A program made the position numbers and the translations under genes. The notes beneath the pieces are model-generated. The model was not told the DNA's origin, searched no databases, and worked only from the letters and a program-made list of their open reading frames with translations. This document shows positions 35,428 to 43,046 of a stretch of DNA of 64,000 bases, one piece after another (position 1 is the first letter of the stretch; each line of letters begins with the position of its first letter). The DNA lies in assembly GCA_036490515.1 (NCBI GenBank), contig DASXDU010000007.1, positions 124,001 through 188,000 of the forward strand. Direction: 5' to 3'. This stretch comes from Palsa-1150 sp036490515 (GTDB lineage Bacteria > Myxococcota_A > Polyangia > Polyangiales > Polyangiaceae).

Positions 35428-35775
35428 TCACGACGATCGCGCGAGCGGGTGGTCGCTGACGGCCACGCGGCGCCCGTCGGGATCGCGGAAGTAGAGCGTG
35501 TGCCCGGTCTCGGCCTCGACCGCCCCCGCGCCGAGGCGGACGCGCCATGCCTCCTTGTCCTCGACGGCGAACGCGACCAGCTCCATCGAGCCGCCGGGGA
35601 CACGCGGCTCGCCGGCCTCGGCGCGCTCGATCATCACGACCGCGCCGTCCGCGTCGAGCCACACGCTGCCGCGCGCCTCGTCCCGCCGGAGGACGCGGAG
35701 CCCGAGGACGTCCTCGTAGAACGCCCGCAGCCGCTCGACGTCCTGCGTCCGCAACGCGACGTGGTGGATCCGCAC
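35428..35775 (-). CDS. VOC (glyoxalase/dioxygenase) superfamily protein
   Basis: 115 residues, two beta-alpha-beta-beta-beta modules. HHVALRTQDVERLRAFYEDV is the typical VOC opening with a metal-binding His; GSMELVAFAV and TLYFRDPDGRRVAV supply the second half with the Asp-Pro-Asp-Gly motif. Metal-dependent lyases, dioxygenases and resistance proteins share this fold; the substrate cannot be assigned. The GTG start at 35775 is 22 bp from the divergent DHH gene start. Confidence 0.85.
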   Translation of the reverse strand: MRIHHVALRTQDVERLRAFYEDVLGLRVLRRDEARGSVWLDADGAVVMIERAEAGEPRVPGGSMELVAFAVEDKEAWRVRLGAGAVEAETGHTLYFRDPDGRRVAVSDHPLARSS

Positions 35776-35784
35776 GCGCCCATG

Positions 35785-35791
35785 CTAATGC
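35785..35791. promoter_or_regulatory. Shared bidirectional -10 region, VOC / DHH genes
   Basis: Plus-strand TAATGC (35786-35791) ends 6 bases before GTG 35798. Minus-strand CATTAG (35790-35785) ends 9 bases before GTG 35775. The near-symmetric core serves two starts 22 bp apart. Confidence 0.45.
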
Positions 35792-35797
35792 GCACGC

Positions 35798-36796
35798 GTG
35801 CCCTCCGGCCACGCCCCCCAGGTCGTCGTCGCCACGCACGGCCACTGCTTCGACGGCCTCTGCTCGGCCGTCATGTTCACCCGCCTCTACCGCCACGTGC
35901 ACGGCGCCGACGGCGCGCGCTTCGCGTACCACGGCGCCGGCTACGGCCCCGGGCAGAACGGGGTCGACCCCAAGGTGCTCTCGGGGGACGTCAACGCCAT
36001 CCTCGACTTCCGTTACAGCCCGCTTCCCCGGCTCGGCTGGTACTTCGACCACCACGTGAGCGCGTTCGTCTCGCCCGCCGATCGAGCCGACTTCGACCGT
36101 CGCGCCAGCGAGCAGGCCGCCGCGGGCCAGCAGCACTTCTTCCACGACGGCACCTACAGCAGCGCGACGAAGCTCATCGCCGACCTCGGCCGCGAGCGGT
36201 TCGGCCTCGACCCCGCGCCGACCGCGGAGCTCGTGCGCTGGGCCGACATGATCGACAGCGCCGCCTTCCCCAGCGCGAAGATGGCCGTCGAGCGCGCCGA
36301 GCCCGAGCTGAAGCTCATGACCGTCGTCGAGAACCTGGGCGACGACGCCTTCCTCGGTCGCATGGTGCCGCTGCTCCTCGAGCGCCCCCTCGCCGAGATC
36401 GCCCGCTCGCCCGAGGTCCAGCAGGCCTACGAGCCCCTCGGCCGCGGGCACGAGGCGTTCGTGAAGCTCGTCGGCGAGCGCGCGCGCACGGTGGGCCCCG
36501 TCGTCGTCGTCGACCTCGGCGACCAGGTCATCGAGGTCGCGGGGAAGTTCGTGACCTACGCGCTCTACCCCGGGAGCGCCTACTCGGTGCTCCTCAGCCG
36601 CTCGAAGAGCAAGTGCAAGATCAGCATCGGCTACAACCCGTGGTCGCCCCTGCCGCGCACGCACAACATCGCGGCCATCTGCGAGCGGCACGGCGGAGGC
36701 GGGCACCCCGTCGTCGGCGCGATCTCGCTGGCGGCCGACAAGCTCGAAGAGGCGCGGGCGCTCGTGAAGGCCATCTCCGAAGAGCTGGCGGTGTGA
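35798..36796 (+). CDS. DHH-family phosphoesterase
   Basis: 332 residues. DHH superfamily proteins hydrolyse phosphodiester or pyrophosphate bonds (nanoRNA, cyclic dinucleotides, exonuclease RecJ). Seen: motif I variant THGHCFDGLCSA (Asp19), the FDHH motif (Asp84-His85-His86), and the C-terminal DHHA1 GGGGHP at about 299-304. It is cytoplasmic. Motif I has HGHCFDG where NrnA-type proteins have more aspartates, so the metal site may be altered. The start GTG 35798 is 6 bases after TAATGC. The GDPD gene overlaps its end (GTGTGAG), suggesting coupling. Confidence 0.85.
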   Translation: MPSGHAPQVVVATHGHCFDGLCSAVMFTRLYRHVHGADGARFAYHGAGYGPGQNGVDPKVLSGDVNAILDFRYSPLPRLGWYFDHHVSAFVSPADRADFDRRASEQAAAGQQHFFHDGTYSSATKLIADLGRERFGLDPAPTAELVRWADMIDSAAFPSAKMAVERAEPELKLMTVVENLGDDAFLGRMVPLLLERPLAEIARSPEVQQAYEPLGRGHEAFVKLVGERARTVGPVVVVDLGDQVIEVAGKFVTYALYPGSAYSVLLSRSKSKCKISIGYNPWSPLPRTHNIAAICERHGGGGHPVVGAISLAADKLEEARALVKAISEELAV

Positions 36797-37473
36797 GCGT
36801 CTGGGCGTCGGCCGGCACCCTCGTCGTCGGCCACCGCGGCGGGCGAGGGGAGGGCTGGCCCGCCGAGAACACGCTCGCGGCGTTCGACCAGGCCAGGGCG
36901 CAGGGCGCGCGCGCCATCGAGCTCGACGTCCGCCCGTGCGGTACCGGCGAGATCGTCGTCCACCACGATCCCACCGCCGAGCCGCGCGCCTCGCTCGCGG
37001 CGCGCGGCGTCCCCCTCCTCGCCGACGTCCTCGACTGGGCCTCGGCCCACGGCGTCGCCGTCAACGTCGAGATGAAGCACGACGTCCCCGATCGCCGCGT
37101 CCTGCTCCACCGGGTGGCGCGCGTCCTGCGCCATTCCCGCGCCGACGTCCTCCTCTCCTCCTTCGACCCCGTGCTCCTCGCCGGCGCCGCGCTCGCGATC
37201 CGCGGCATCCCCCGCGCCCTCCTCACCTCGCGCGACCAGCGGCCTTCCGTCCCCGCGCGCGTCGCGTCGCGGCCGTACGTCCAGGCCGTTCACCTCGAGC
37301 GCACGCAGACCGCGCCCGCCGCCGTCGCGCGCTTCCTCGCGCGCGGCCTCCGCGTCGGCGTCTGGACCGTGAACGATCCCCGCGAGGCAGGCGACCTCGT
37401 CGCCCTCGGCGTCCAGACCCTCGTCACGGACGCGCCGGGCGCCCTCCTCGCCGCTCTCACTCCGCGCAGGTGA
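36793..37473 (+). CDS. Glycerophosphodiester phosphodiesterase
   Basis: 226 residues, TIM-barrel GDPD family; hydrolyses glycerophosphodiesters to glycerol-3-phosphate and an alcohol. Motifs: GHRGG with the catalytic His, ENTLAAF, IELDVR with metal ligands, VVHHDPT with the second catalytic His, and VNVEMKHD. No signal peptide, so cytoplasmic. The GTG at 36793 overlaps the stop of the DHH phosphoesterase, forming a two-gene phosphoesterase operon. Its last 17 bp overlap the end of the convergent lipoprotein gene. Confidence 0.93.
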   Translation: MSVWASAGTLVVGHRGGRGEGWPAENTLAAFDQARAQGARAIELDVRPCGTGEIVVHHDPTAEPRASLAARGVPLLADVLDWASAHGVAVNVEMKHDVPDRRVLLHRVARVLRHSRADVLLSSFDPVLLAGAALAIRGIPRALLTSRDQRPSVPARVASRPYVQAVHLERTQTAPAAVARFLARGLRVGVWTVNDPREAGDLVALGVQTLVTDAPGALLAALTPRR

Positions 37474-38380
37474 CCGGCTCGACCCGCATCCCCGCCGGCG
37501 GCGGCTGCACGAACGTCCCCTCGGGGAGGGGCGGGTTCCACGAGAGCTGCTGGTAGACGAAGCGCACGTCCGCCTCGGGGACGGGGACCTCGACGTGGAT
37601 GCGGCGCGGCACCTCGGCGTCGCACACCGGGCCGCTCGGCGCGATGGGCGGATCGATGTTGTCCGGATCGACGCGCGGCCCCGCGGTGGGCTCGCTCGCG
37701 TGGTCGCCGAGCTCCGCGTGGTAGAGGACGTACCCCTGCTGCACGACGCGGACGTCGAGCACGCGCATGCGCTGCTGGTCCCACGGGCGGCTCCAGTCCT
37801 CCGGGCGCGGAGCGAGGTGGATCTCCTCGCGCGACTCGCGCGTGCCCGGGATGCTCAGCGTCCACCAGCCGTGGGAGTCCCAGGCGATCGTGGTGCCCGC
37901 CGCCTCGTGTTTGAGGACGGGAGCCTCGCCGCGCAGCAAGTCGACGAGCACGTGACCCGGGACGGGGACCGTCGTCAGGCGCGCGATGTTGCAGGACGCC
38001 GCGGGCCCGGTGAAGAAGGTCTTGTCGCGAAGGTCGGCGAGCGCGAACTCGTGGCCGTCGCTCGTCAGCGTCGCGAGGGCCACGCCGAACGGGCTCACGA
38101 CGTCCATGCGGATGCGCGCCGGCCGGGCCGCGAAGAGCATGAGGTCCCCCCGGACGCGCCCGTGCTCGCCGAAGTGGTCGATCTTGGCGTTCGCCTGGAG
38201 GGCGTTGGCGCAGGCGAAGGTCGCGTGCATGCGGGCCAGCGCGTCGTCGGCCGTCGGCGGGGCCGACGCGGGGGCTCGCACGCTGGCGCATCCTTCGAGC
38301 GCCCCGAGGAGCGCGAGGGCGCCGAGGATGGGCGCCGCGCGGAGGCCGGGGGAGGGGCCGGAGTCGCTCGTTCGACGCAT
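37457..38380 (-). CDS. Outer-membrane lipoprotein, LolB/DUF4292-like
   Basis: 307 residues. Signal with lipobox LEGC (near residue 30). The mature part reads like the LolA/LolB-type half-barrel: ANALQANAKIDHFGEHGRVRG, then LMLFAARPARIRMDVVSPFG, then DLLRGEAPVL. A proline-rich C-terminal tail with PPPAGMRVEPVTC follows. Probably an outer-membrane lipid- or lipoprotein-handling protein; inferred from pattern only. ATG 38380 is chosen over longer frames because it begins the signal peptide and follows TAACGT (minus strand, 38396-38391) by 10 bases. Confidence 0.72.
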   Translation of the reverse strand: MRRTSDSGPSPGLRAAPILGALALLGALEGCASVRAPASAPPTADDALARMHATFACANALQANAKIDHFGEHGRVRGDLMLFAARPARIRMDVVSPFGVALATLTSDGHEFALADLRDKTFFTGPAASCNIARLTTVPVPGHVLVDLLRGEAPVLKHEAAGTTIAWDSHGWWTLSIPGTRESREEIHLAPRPEDWSRPWDQQRMRVLDVRVVQQGYVLYHAELGDHASEPTAGPRVDPDNIDPPIAPSGPVCDAEVPRRIHVEVPVPEADVRFVYQQLSWNPPLPEGTFVQPPPAGMRVEPVTCAE

Positions 38381-38390
38381 GGCGGCAGCG

Positions 38391-38396
38391 ACGTTA
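38391..38396 (-). promoter_or_regulatory. -10 element (TAACGT) for the LolB-like lipoprotein gene
   Basis: TAACGT ends 10 bases before ATG 38380 and supports that start over an upstream in-frame ATG. Confidence 0.4.
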
Positions 38397-38550
38397 CCAG
38401 CGCGTCCCAGGATGTCGGCTGTCCGATTCGTGGACATCGGGGATTGCCTGGCTGTCAACGTGCCGGGACACGTGCCGTGCGGCTTTGCGGGAAAAATCGA
38501 GTGGCCGCGTGGCAGCCGAGTTGCTCATGAAGACGGGCAGGAGGCAGGCG

Positions 38551-38589
38551 ATGACGACGGCGACACAGGGCGGCGGAACGTTCTTCTGA
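38551..38589 (+). CDS. Possible 12-residue leader or micro-ORF
   Basis: Inside the 245-bp gap 38389-38633. AGGAGG (38539-38544) lies 6 bases before ATG 38551, the best Shine-Dalgarno in the window, followed by MTTATQGGGTFF and a stop. ATG 38527 gives a 20-residue in-frame version. A stable hairpin (38600-38622) starts 11 bases after the stop. No gene follows on the plus strand, so this is not a classical attenuator; it may be a small-protein gene with a terminator. Low confidence. Confidence 0.3.
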   Translation: MTTATQGGGTFF

Positions 38590-38599
38590 CGCAGCGAGG

Positions 38600-38622
38600 G
38601 GGCGGCCCCGTGGGGGTCGCCC
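38600..38622 (+). terminator. 10-bp stem hairpin after the micro-ORF
   Basis: GGGCGGCCCC (38600-38609) pairs with GGGGTCGCCC (38613-38622), 10 pairs with one G-U, loop of 3. Only a weak pyrimidine stretch follows. It also lies just past the 3' end of the zinc-ribbon gene at 38634 and could serve both. Confidence 0.5.
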
Positions 38623-38633
38623 GTTCCTCAGGC

Positions 38634-38888
38634 CTACCCGTGCAGCAGGACGGCGCCGGGGATGGCCTCGACGGGGATGGAGCCCGCCTGGACGGTGTAG
38701 AGCTCCGTGTACCCGCAGCCGCGGCAGACGTAGGCCTGGATGGTACCGGTCTCGATGTCCTTGTAGTCGAGATGGATCACGTGCAGCACCATGGGGCGGA
38801 CGGCGTCGCGGTCGTCCCGATCGGCCACCCTGGGGACGAAGAGGATCTCCCGGTGGTTGCACTTCGGGCAGACGTGGTTCGTGCGCAT
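38634..38888 (-). CDS. Small zinc-ribbon protein
   Basis: 84 residues. CPKC (near residue 7) and CRGC (near residue 54) form a zinc ribbon around a short insert; ends in QAGSIPVEAIPGAVLL. Probably binds zinc; nucleic-acid or protein binding is a guess. ATG 38888 is preferred to GTG 38894 because TACGGT (minus strand, 38902-38897) ends 8 bases before the ATG and only 2 before the GTG, and the ATG gives MRTNHVCPKC as in related small ribbons. Confidence 0.8.
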   Translation of the reverse strand: MRTNHVCPKCNHREILFVPRVADRDDRDAVRPMVLHVIHLDYKDIETGTIQAYVCRGCGYTELYTVQAGSIPVEAIPGAVLLHG

Positions 38889-38896
38889 GGCCACGG

Positions 38897-38902
38897 ACCG
38901 TA
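38897..38902 (-). promoter_or_regulatory. -10 element (TACGGT) that fixes the zinc-ribbon start
   Basis: TACGGT ends 8 bases before ATG 38888; spacing excludes GTG 38894 as a leaderless start. Confidence 0.45.
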
Positions 38903-38921
38903 GGAGGCCCCCGCCGCTCCT

Positions 38922-39374
38922 TCAAGTCGGGCGACGGGTCCCGGCGCGCGCAGCGAGCGCGGCCCGCGCGCCGGCGATGACGGCGAGGACGTCGGCCTTC
39001 AGCGGAAATGCCCCCGGCGCATCGACGTCGACCCAGCGGGCGTCGGCCGCGTCGTCGGCGGCGTGCGGCGCGAGGTCCGCGGCGCCGGCGGCGGGGACGA
39101 GCAGGTGCTCGTGGATGGCGTACGCGTGGCCCTCGCCCGCGACCGTCACGACCCCCAGGGCGCACACGACCTCCGCGGCGATCCCCGTCTCCTCGAGCAC
39201 CTCGCGCACGACGGCGTCGCGCAGCCCCTCGCCCGGCTCGACGTGCCCCCCGGGCAGCGTCCACGAGCCGGCTCCCGGCGGACGCCCCCGGCGGACGAGG
39301 AGCACGCGCCCCGCGCCGTCGAGCACCACCGCTCCCACCGCCGTCACCGGCTCTGCTTGCGAGGGGTCGACCAC
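38922..39374 (-). CDS. Nudix hydrolase
   Basis: 150 residues. A complete Nudix box begins at GGHVEPGEGLRD and continues to REVLEETGI, with all acidic metal ligands. Nudix enzymes hydrolyse nucleoside diphosphates linked to another group; the RRGRPPGAGSWTLPGG opening resembles MutT/ADP-ribose-type members, but specificity is unclear. A Cys- and His-poor C-terminus ends in Arg-rich residues. GTG 39374 is 6 bases after minus-strand TAGAAT (39386-39381), and 19 bp separates it from the divergent Rsm22-like gene. Confidence 0.9.
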   Translation of the reverse strand: MVDPSQAEPVTAVGAVVLDGAGRVLLVRRGRPPGAGSWTLPGGHVEPGEGLRDAVVREVLEETGIAAEVVCALGVVTVAGEGHAYAIHEHLLVPAAGAADLAPHAADDAADARWVDVDAPGAFPLKADVLAVIAGARAALAARAGTRRPT

Positions 39375-39380
39375 GCGACG

Positions 39381-39390
39381 ATTCTAGCTC
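39381..39390. promoter_or_regulatory. Shared bidirectional -10 region, Nudix / Rsm22-like genes
   Basis: Minus-strand TAGAAT (39386-39381) ends 6 bases before GTG 39374. Plus-strand TAGCTC (39385-39390) lies just before ATG 39394. They share the TA at 39385-39386. The plus spacing (3 bases) is short, so the plus-strand element is less certain. Confidence 0.4.
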
Positions 39391-39393
39391 CCC

Positions 39394-40635
39394 ATGCTTG
39401 GACGCGAGCTCGTGCGCCCGCTCGAGGACGACTGGCGCGGCACGCTCGACGACGTCGCCCGCGCCCGCGGCTGGCCTTCGAGCCGGGACGTCGCGCGCCT
39501 CGCCGAGAGAGTCCGCGCGCTCTCCGCGTCGTACAACGATCCGACCCGCGCGAGCGCCGTCACGCGCGACGCAGGGCCGGCCCGCCTCGGCTTCTCCTTC
39601 GCGCGCGACGTCCCCAAGGGCGCGGCCGCAGTCCGCGAGCTCGTCGCGACCGGTGCGCTGCGCCTCGACGGCACGCTCCGGGTCCTCGATCTCGGGGCAG
39701 GCCTCGGGGCGACGACCTGGGGTCTCGCCCGCGCGCTCGAAGCCGCCGGGGGGCGCGGCACGATCGACGCAACCTGGGTCGATCCGGACGCCCAGGCGCT
39801 CGACGTCGCCCTCGCCGTGGCGCGCGCACGGCAGGGGCGCGGCGCCGTCGAGGTGCGGCCCACCGCGTCCTCCCGCGGCCTCGATTCCCTCGGCGCCCTC
39901 GGCGGTCTCGCGGCCTTCGACGTCGTCCTCGCCGGGCAGCTCCTCAGTGAGCTCGACGTAGGCGCACCCGAGGGCGCACGCCTCGAGCGCCACGCGACGC
40001 TCCTCCGCCGGTGGCTCGATGGTCTCGTCCGTCCGGATGGCTCGCTCGTCGTCATCGAGCCCGCGCTCCGCGACCGCACGCGTCACCTGCACCGCGTGCA
40101 CGACGCCCTCCTCGAAGGCGGCGGCGGCGCCGGCGGAGGAGCAACCGTCTTCGCCCCCTGCGTGCACGCAGGCCGCTGCCCCGCCCTCCGTCACGAGGGC
40201 GACTGGTGCCACGAGGATCTCCCGGTCGACCTGCCCGCCTGGCTCGTCCCCGTCGCGCGCGCCGCCGGTCTCCGCTTCGAGGGGCTCACCTTCAGCTACC
40301 TCGTCCTCCGCAAGGACGGCCGCCGTCTCGCGGACCCCTTCGTGCTGCCCCCCACGGCCGCGCGCCTCCGCGTCGTCTCCGGCCCCATCCGCAGCAAGGG
40401 CAAGCGCGAGGCGTTCCTCTGCGGTGAGCTGCCGGGCGCCGGCGTCGTGCGCGCGCGTGCGATGCGGCTCGACCGTGACGCCACCGCCGCGACTGCTGCG
40501 TGGGACGACCTCGCACGCGGCGACGTCCTCACCGTCGATCCCGCGCCCGAGACGCACGCCGATGGCGCGAGCAAGCCGACGCGCATCTCTCGCGACAGGG
40601 TGGTCACGCGTTTGGGGGGCACGGAATCGCGTTGA
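39394..40635 (+). CDS. Rsm22/METTL17-like small-ribosomal-subunit methyltransferase
   Basis: 413 residues. Rossmann methyltransferase with the SAM loop VLDLGAGLGATTW (about residues 95-110) and a late conserved region: FAPCVHAGRCPAL, DWCHEDLP, and LTFSYLVLRKDG. The cysteines in these segments (APC, GRC, DWC plus another) match the iron-sulfur ligands described for METTL17. Mitochondrial homologues act in small-subunit maturation; the bacterial function is probably ribosome assembly but is not established. ATG 39394 is the first start after the divergent promoter region. Confidence 0.85.
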   Translation: MLGRELVRPLEDDWRGTLDDVARARGWPSSRDVARLAERVRALSASYNDPTRASAVTRDAGPARLGFSFARDVPKGAAAVRELVATGALRLDGTLRVLDLGAGLGATTWGLARALEAAGGRGTIDATWVDPDAQALDVALAVARARQGRGAVEVRPTASSRGLDSLGALGGLAAFDVVLAGQLLSELDVGAPEGARLERHATLLRRWLDGLVRPDGSLVVIEPALRDRTRHLHRVHDALLEGGGGAGGGATVFAPCVHAGRCPALRHEGDWCHEDLPVDLPAWLVPVARAAGLRFEGLTFSYLVLRKDGRRLADPFVLPPTAARLRVVSGPIRSKGKREAFLCGELPGAGVVRARAMRLDRDATAATAAWDDLARGDVLTVDPAPETHADGASKPTRISRDRVVTRLGGTESR

Positions 40636-40661
40636 CGCCTCGGCGTCGACTCGGGTACGTG
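40632..40661 (+). promoter_or_regulatory. thiE promoter
   Basis: TTGACG (40632-40637), spacer 18, TACGTG (40656-40661), which ends 10 bases before ATG 40672. One of the best -35/-10 pairs seen. No TPP riboswitch fits in the 36-bp gap. Confidence 0.5.
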
Positions 40662-40671
40662 GCTGGCACCC

Positions 40672-41343
40672 ATGCGAGGCCTGTACGCCATCGTCGACGT
40701 CGGGACGCTGGCCGCACGCGGGCTCGATCCCGTCGCCTTCGCCGAGGCCGTCCTCGTGGCTCGCCCCGCCGCGCTCCAGCTTCGCTCGAAGGACCCGTCT
40801 TCCCGCGAGGCGCTCGCGCTCCTGCGCGCCCTCGCCCCGATGTGCCACCAGGCCGGCGTGCCGCTCGTCGCGAACGACCGCCCCGACTTCGCCGTCCTCG
40901 CCGGGTGTGACCTCGTGCACGTCGGGCAGACCGACATGCCCATCGAGCGTGTCCGCCGCATCGCGCCCCAGCTTCGCGTCGGCGTCTCGACGCACACGCT
41001 CGACCAGCTCGACGCCGCGCTGGCCGTGCGCCCTGCCTACGTCGCCTACGGCCCCGTCTTCGAGACGCGCACCAAGGCCAACCCCGACCCTGTCGTCGGC
41101 GTCGAGGGGGTCCGCGCCGCCAGCGTCCGGGCGCGCGCCGCCGGCGTTCCGCTCGTCGGCATCGGCGGGATCACGCGGGCGCGGGCGCGCGAGCTCGTGG
41201 GCCTGGTCGACGCGGTGGCCGTCGTGGCCGATCTCGTGCCCGCCGCCGTCGGCGGTGACCCCCTTCGCGAGGTGACCGCGCGCGCACGCGAGCTGCACGG
41301 ACTCTTCGCACCGGAGCCGGCGCTGGCGAGCGCCGTCCGGTGA
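40672..41343 (+). CDS. thiE: Thiamine-phosphate synthase
   Basis: 223 residues, TIM barrel. ThiE joins HMP-pyrophosphate and thiazole phosphate to make thiamine monophosphate. Seen: LQLRSKDPSSREAL (substrate loop), VANDRPDFAVLAGCDLVHVGQ with conserved Asn-Asp, YGPVFETRTK, and the phosphate loop VGIGGITR. No other thiamine gene is adjacent. It overlaps the next gene by GTGA at 41340, so that unknown membrane protein is coexpressed. Confidence 0.95.
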   Translation: MRGLYAIVDVGTLAARGLDPVAFAEAVLVARPAALQLRSKDPSSREALALLRALAPMCHQAGVPLVANDRPDFAVLAGCDLVHVGQTDMPIERVRRIAPQLRVGVSTHTLDQLDAALAVRPAYVAYGPVFETRTKANPDPVVGVEGVRAASVRARAAGVPLVGIGGITRARARELVGLVDAVAVVADLVPAAVGGDPLREVTARARELHGLFAPEPALASAVR

Positions 41344-41966
41344 GCCTCGTCGTCGACGTCGTCGTCGTCGCCGGAGGCATCGCGCTCGTACGCTGGGTCC
41401 TGCGCCGCGCGCGAAGGAACGCGCCCGTGCGCGCGGAGGCCGCCGGGCGCGAAGGGGCGAGCGACGCGCCGCGCGCGAGCGAGCTCCTGGCGGGCTTCCC
41501 CTGCAAGCTCGGGGACGTGGTCCTGCGCTCCGCCGAGCGCGACGAGGCGTGGCTCGCCGGGGCGCTCGTGTTCCTCGAGGACCGGCCCGTGGCGGCGCTC
41601 TTCTCGGCCCCCGAAGCCGGCGGCGACCGGGCGCTCTTCGTCCGCGCCGCGCCCGGAGCGGGCATCACGTGGCTGGCGCCGCTCGCCCCGGGTGTGCTCG
41701 ACGTCCCGAAGGAGCCGCCGCACGCCCTCGAGCTCGACGGTGTCCGCTTCGAGCGCGCCCGGCGGCTGCCGGTCGACGTGAAGCGGGTCGGCAGCGGCGC
41801 TCCTCCGGTGGGAGCGCGCGCGGTCGTCGCCGAGTACACGGGCCCGGCCAACCAGCGGCTGCTCGTCGTGGCCGGGGCCGACGCGACCCTCGCGTGGAAG
41901 GGCGCGTCGCTCGGGGACGGCGAGTACGACGTCCTGCCTGGCGGCGGCGGCGAGGACGGGGAGTAG
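41340..41966 (+). CDS. Unknown protein with N-terminal membrane helix
   Basis: 208 residues, not recognised. One hydrophobic helix at about 4-22, a basic Arg stretch, then a compact beta-rich domain: FPCKLGDVVLRS, AGALVFLEDRPVAALFSAPE, ALFVRAAP, LVVAGADATLAWKG. Weak likeness to DUF4178-type beta domains, which is a guess. The GTG start lies in the thiE stop. It is convergent with holB, 3 bp away, with no room for a terminator. Confidence 0.6.
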   Translation: MSLVVDVVVVAGGIALVRWVLRRARRNAPVRAEAAGREGASDAPRASELLAGFPCKLGDVVLRSAERDEAWLAGALVFLEDRPVAALFSAPEAGGDRALFVRAAPGAGITWLAPLAPGVLDVPKEPPHALELDGVRFERARRLPVDVKRVGSGAPPVGARAVVAEYTGPANQRLLVVAGADATLAWKGASLGDGEYDVLPGGGGEDGE

Positions 41967-41969
41967 GGT

Positions 41970-42971
41970 CTACACGCCGCGCATCCGTATCAGCATCGCC
42001 TCGACGGTGAGCTGCGCCGACGCGTTGCCGTCGAGCTGCTGGATGGCCGCGAGGGCCAGCGCGTACCTCGCGGCCGCCTGGTCGGCGCGCCTGCCGCCGT
42101 CGCCCGCCGTGGCGCGCGCTTCGGTCACGAGGGCCGCTGCGAGCGCGTCGAGCTGCGCGACGAGCGTCGTCTTGTCGCCCTTCTTCGCCTCCTCGGCCAG
42201 CTCGTAGGCGCCGCCGAGATCGCGCGAGCCGACCGCCTCGAGCGCGCGCGTGACGAACTCCTCGCGCCGGGCGCTCGCGTCGGGATCGCCGAGGACGCGC
42301 GCCGCCGCCATGCTGCCGCCCGCGAGGCGCGCGAGGACGACCGCGCGGGCGTGCTCGATGCCGCGTGCCGCGAGCAGCTCGGCGACCACCGCGTCGGGCA
42401 GGGGACCGAACCGCACGCGCTGCGTCCGCGACTGGATGGTCGGCAGGAGCGAGTCCGCGACGGCCGAGAGCAGCACGAAGTGCGTCCGCGCCCCCGGCTC
42501 CTCGAGCGTCTTGAGGAGCGCGTTGGCCGCCGAGATGCTGAGCTCCTCGGCGCGGCGCAGGATGAACACCTTCGCGCGGCCCTCGTGCGGGGGGAACGCC
42601 GCGCGCGCCAGCACCAGCGTGCGCACCTGGTCGATGCTGAGCTCCGCCGTCTCGGGGCTCTTGCGGCCGATGGCGGACGGCTCGTAGAGGCCGCGCTCGA
42701 GGACGACCACGTCGGGGTGGAGCGGCCGGTCCTCGCCCTCGCGCGGCACCGCGCGCGCGCACGCCCGGCACTCGCCGCACGCGTCCGCGCTGGTCGCCGC
42801 GCGACGCTCGCAGACGAGCGCCTGCGCCAGCCCGAACGCGGTTCGCTCCTTCCCGACGCCCTCGGGGCCGTCGAAGAGGTACGCGTGGTGCACCCGCCCG
42901 CTGGAGAGCGCGCGGCGCAGCGTCTCGACCGCCGTCGCCTGCGCCTTCACCGTCGCGAGGAGCGCGCCCAT
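41970..42971 (-). CDS. holB: DNA polymerase III delta prime subunit
   Basis: 333 residues, AAA+ clamp-loader subunit that holds the ring with delta and gamma/tau. Seen: HHAYLFDGPEGVGKE (Walker A-like, Glu after Lys, consistent with a non-hydrolysing delta prime), the zinc module with Cys in ADACGECRACARA, FILRRAEELSISAANALLKT with sensor/SRC-like element, EEPGARTHFVLL and the helical C-terminus. ATG 42971 is 6 bases after TATGGA (minus strand, 42983-42978). 75 bp separates it from the C39-like gene. Confidence 0.94.
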   Translation of the reverse strand: MGALLATVKAQATAVETLRRALSSGRVHHAYLFDGPEGVGKERTAFGLAQALVCERRAATSADACGECRACARAVPREGEDRPLHPDVVVLERGLYEPSAIGRKSPETAELSIDQVRTLVLARAAFPPHEGRAKVFILRRAEELSISAANALLKTLEEPGARTHFVLLSAVADSLLPTIQSRTQRVRFGPLPDAVVAELLAARGIEHARAVVLARLAGGSMAAARVLGDPDASARREEFVTRALEAVGSRDLGGAYELAEEAKKGDKTTLVAQLDALAAALVTEARATAGDGGRRADQAAARYALALAAIQQLDGNASAQLTVEAMLIRMRGV

Positions 42972-42977
42972 GGCGAC

Positions 42978-42983
42978 TCCATA
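42978..42983 (-). promoter_or_regulatory. -10 element (TATGGA) for holB
   Basis: TATGGA ends 6 bases before ATG 42971, predicting a leaderless mRNA. Confidence 0.45.
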
Positions 42984-43046
42984 GCCCGCCCGAACGTCCG
43001 CCGGAAAGGGCGAACCGAGGCGCGCTCGAAGGCCTGCCTCGAGGAG

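Noticed and set aside
40636..40671. TPP riboswitch upstream of thiE
   Set aside because: The gap is only 36 bp, too short for a THI-box, and shows a promoter instead.
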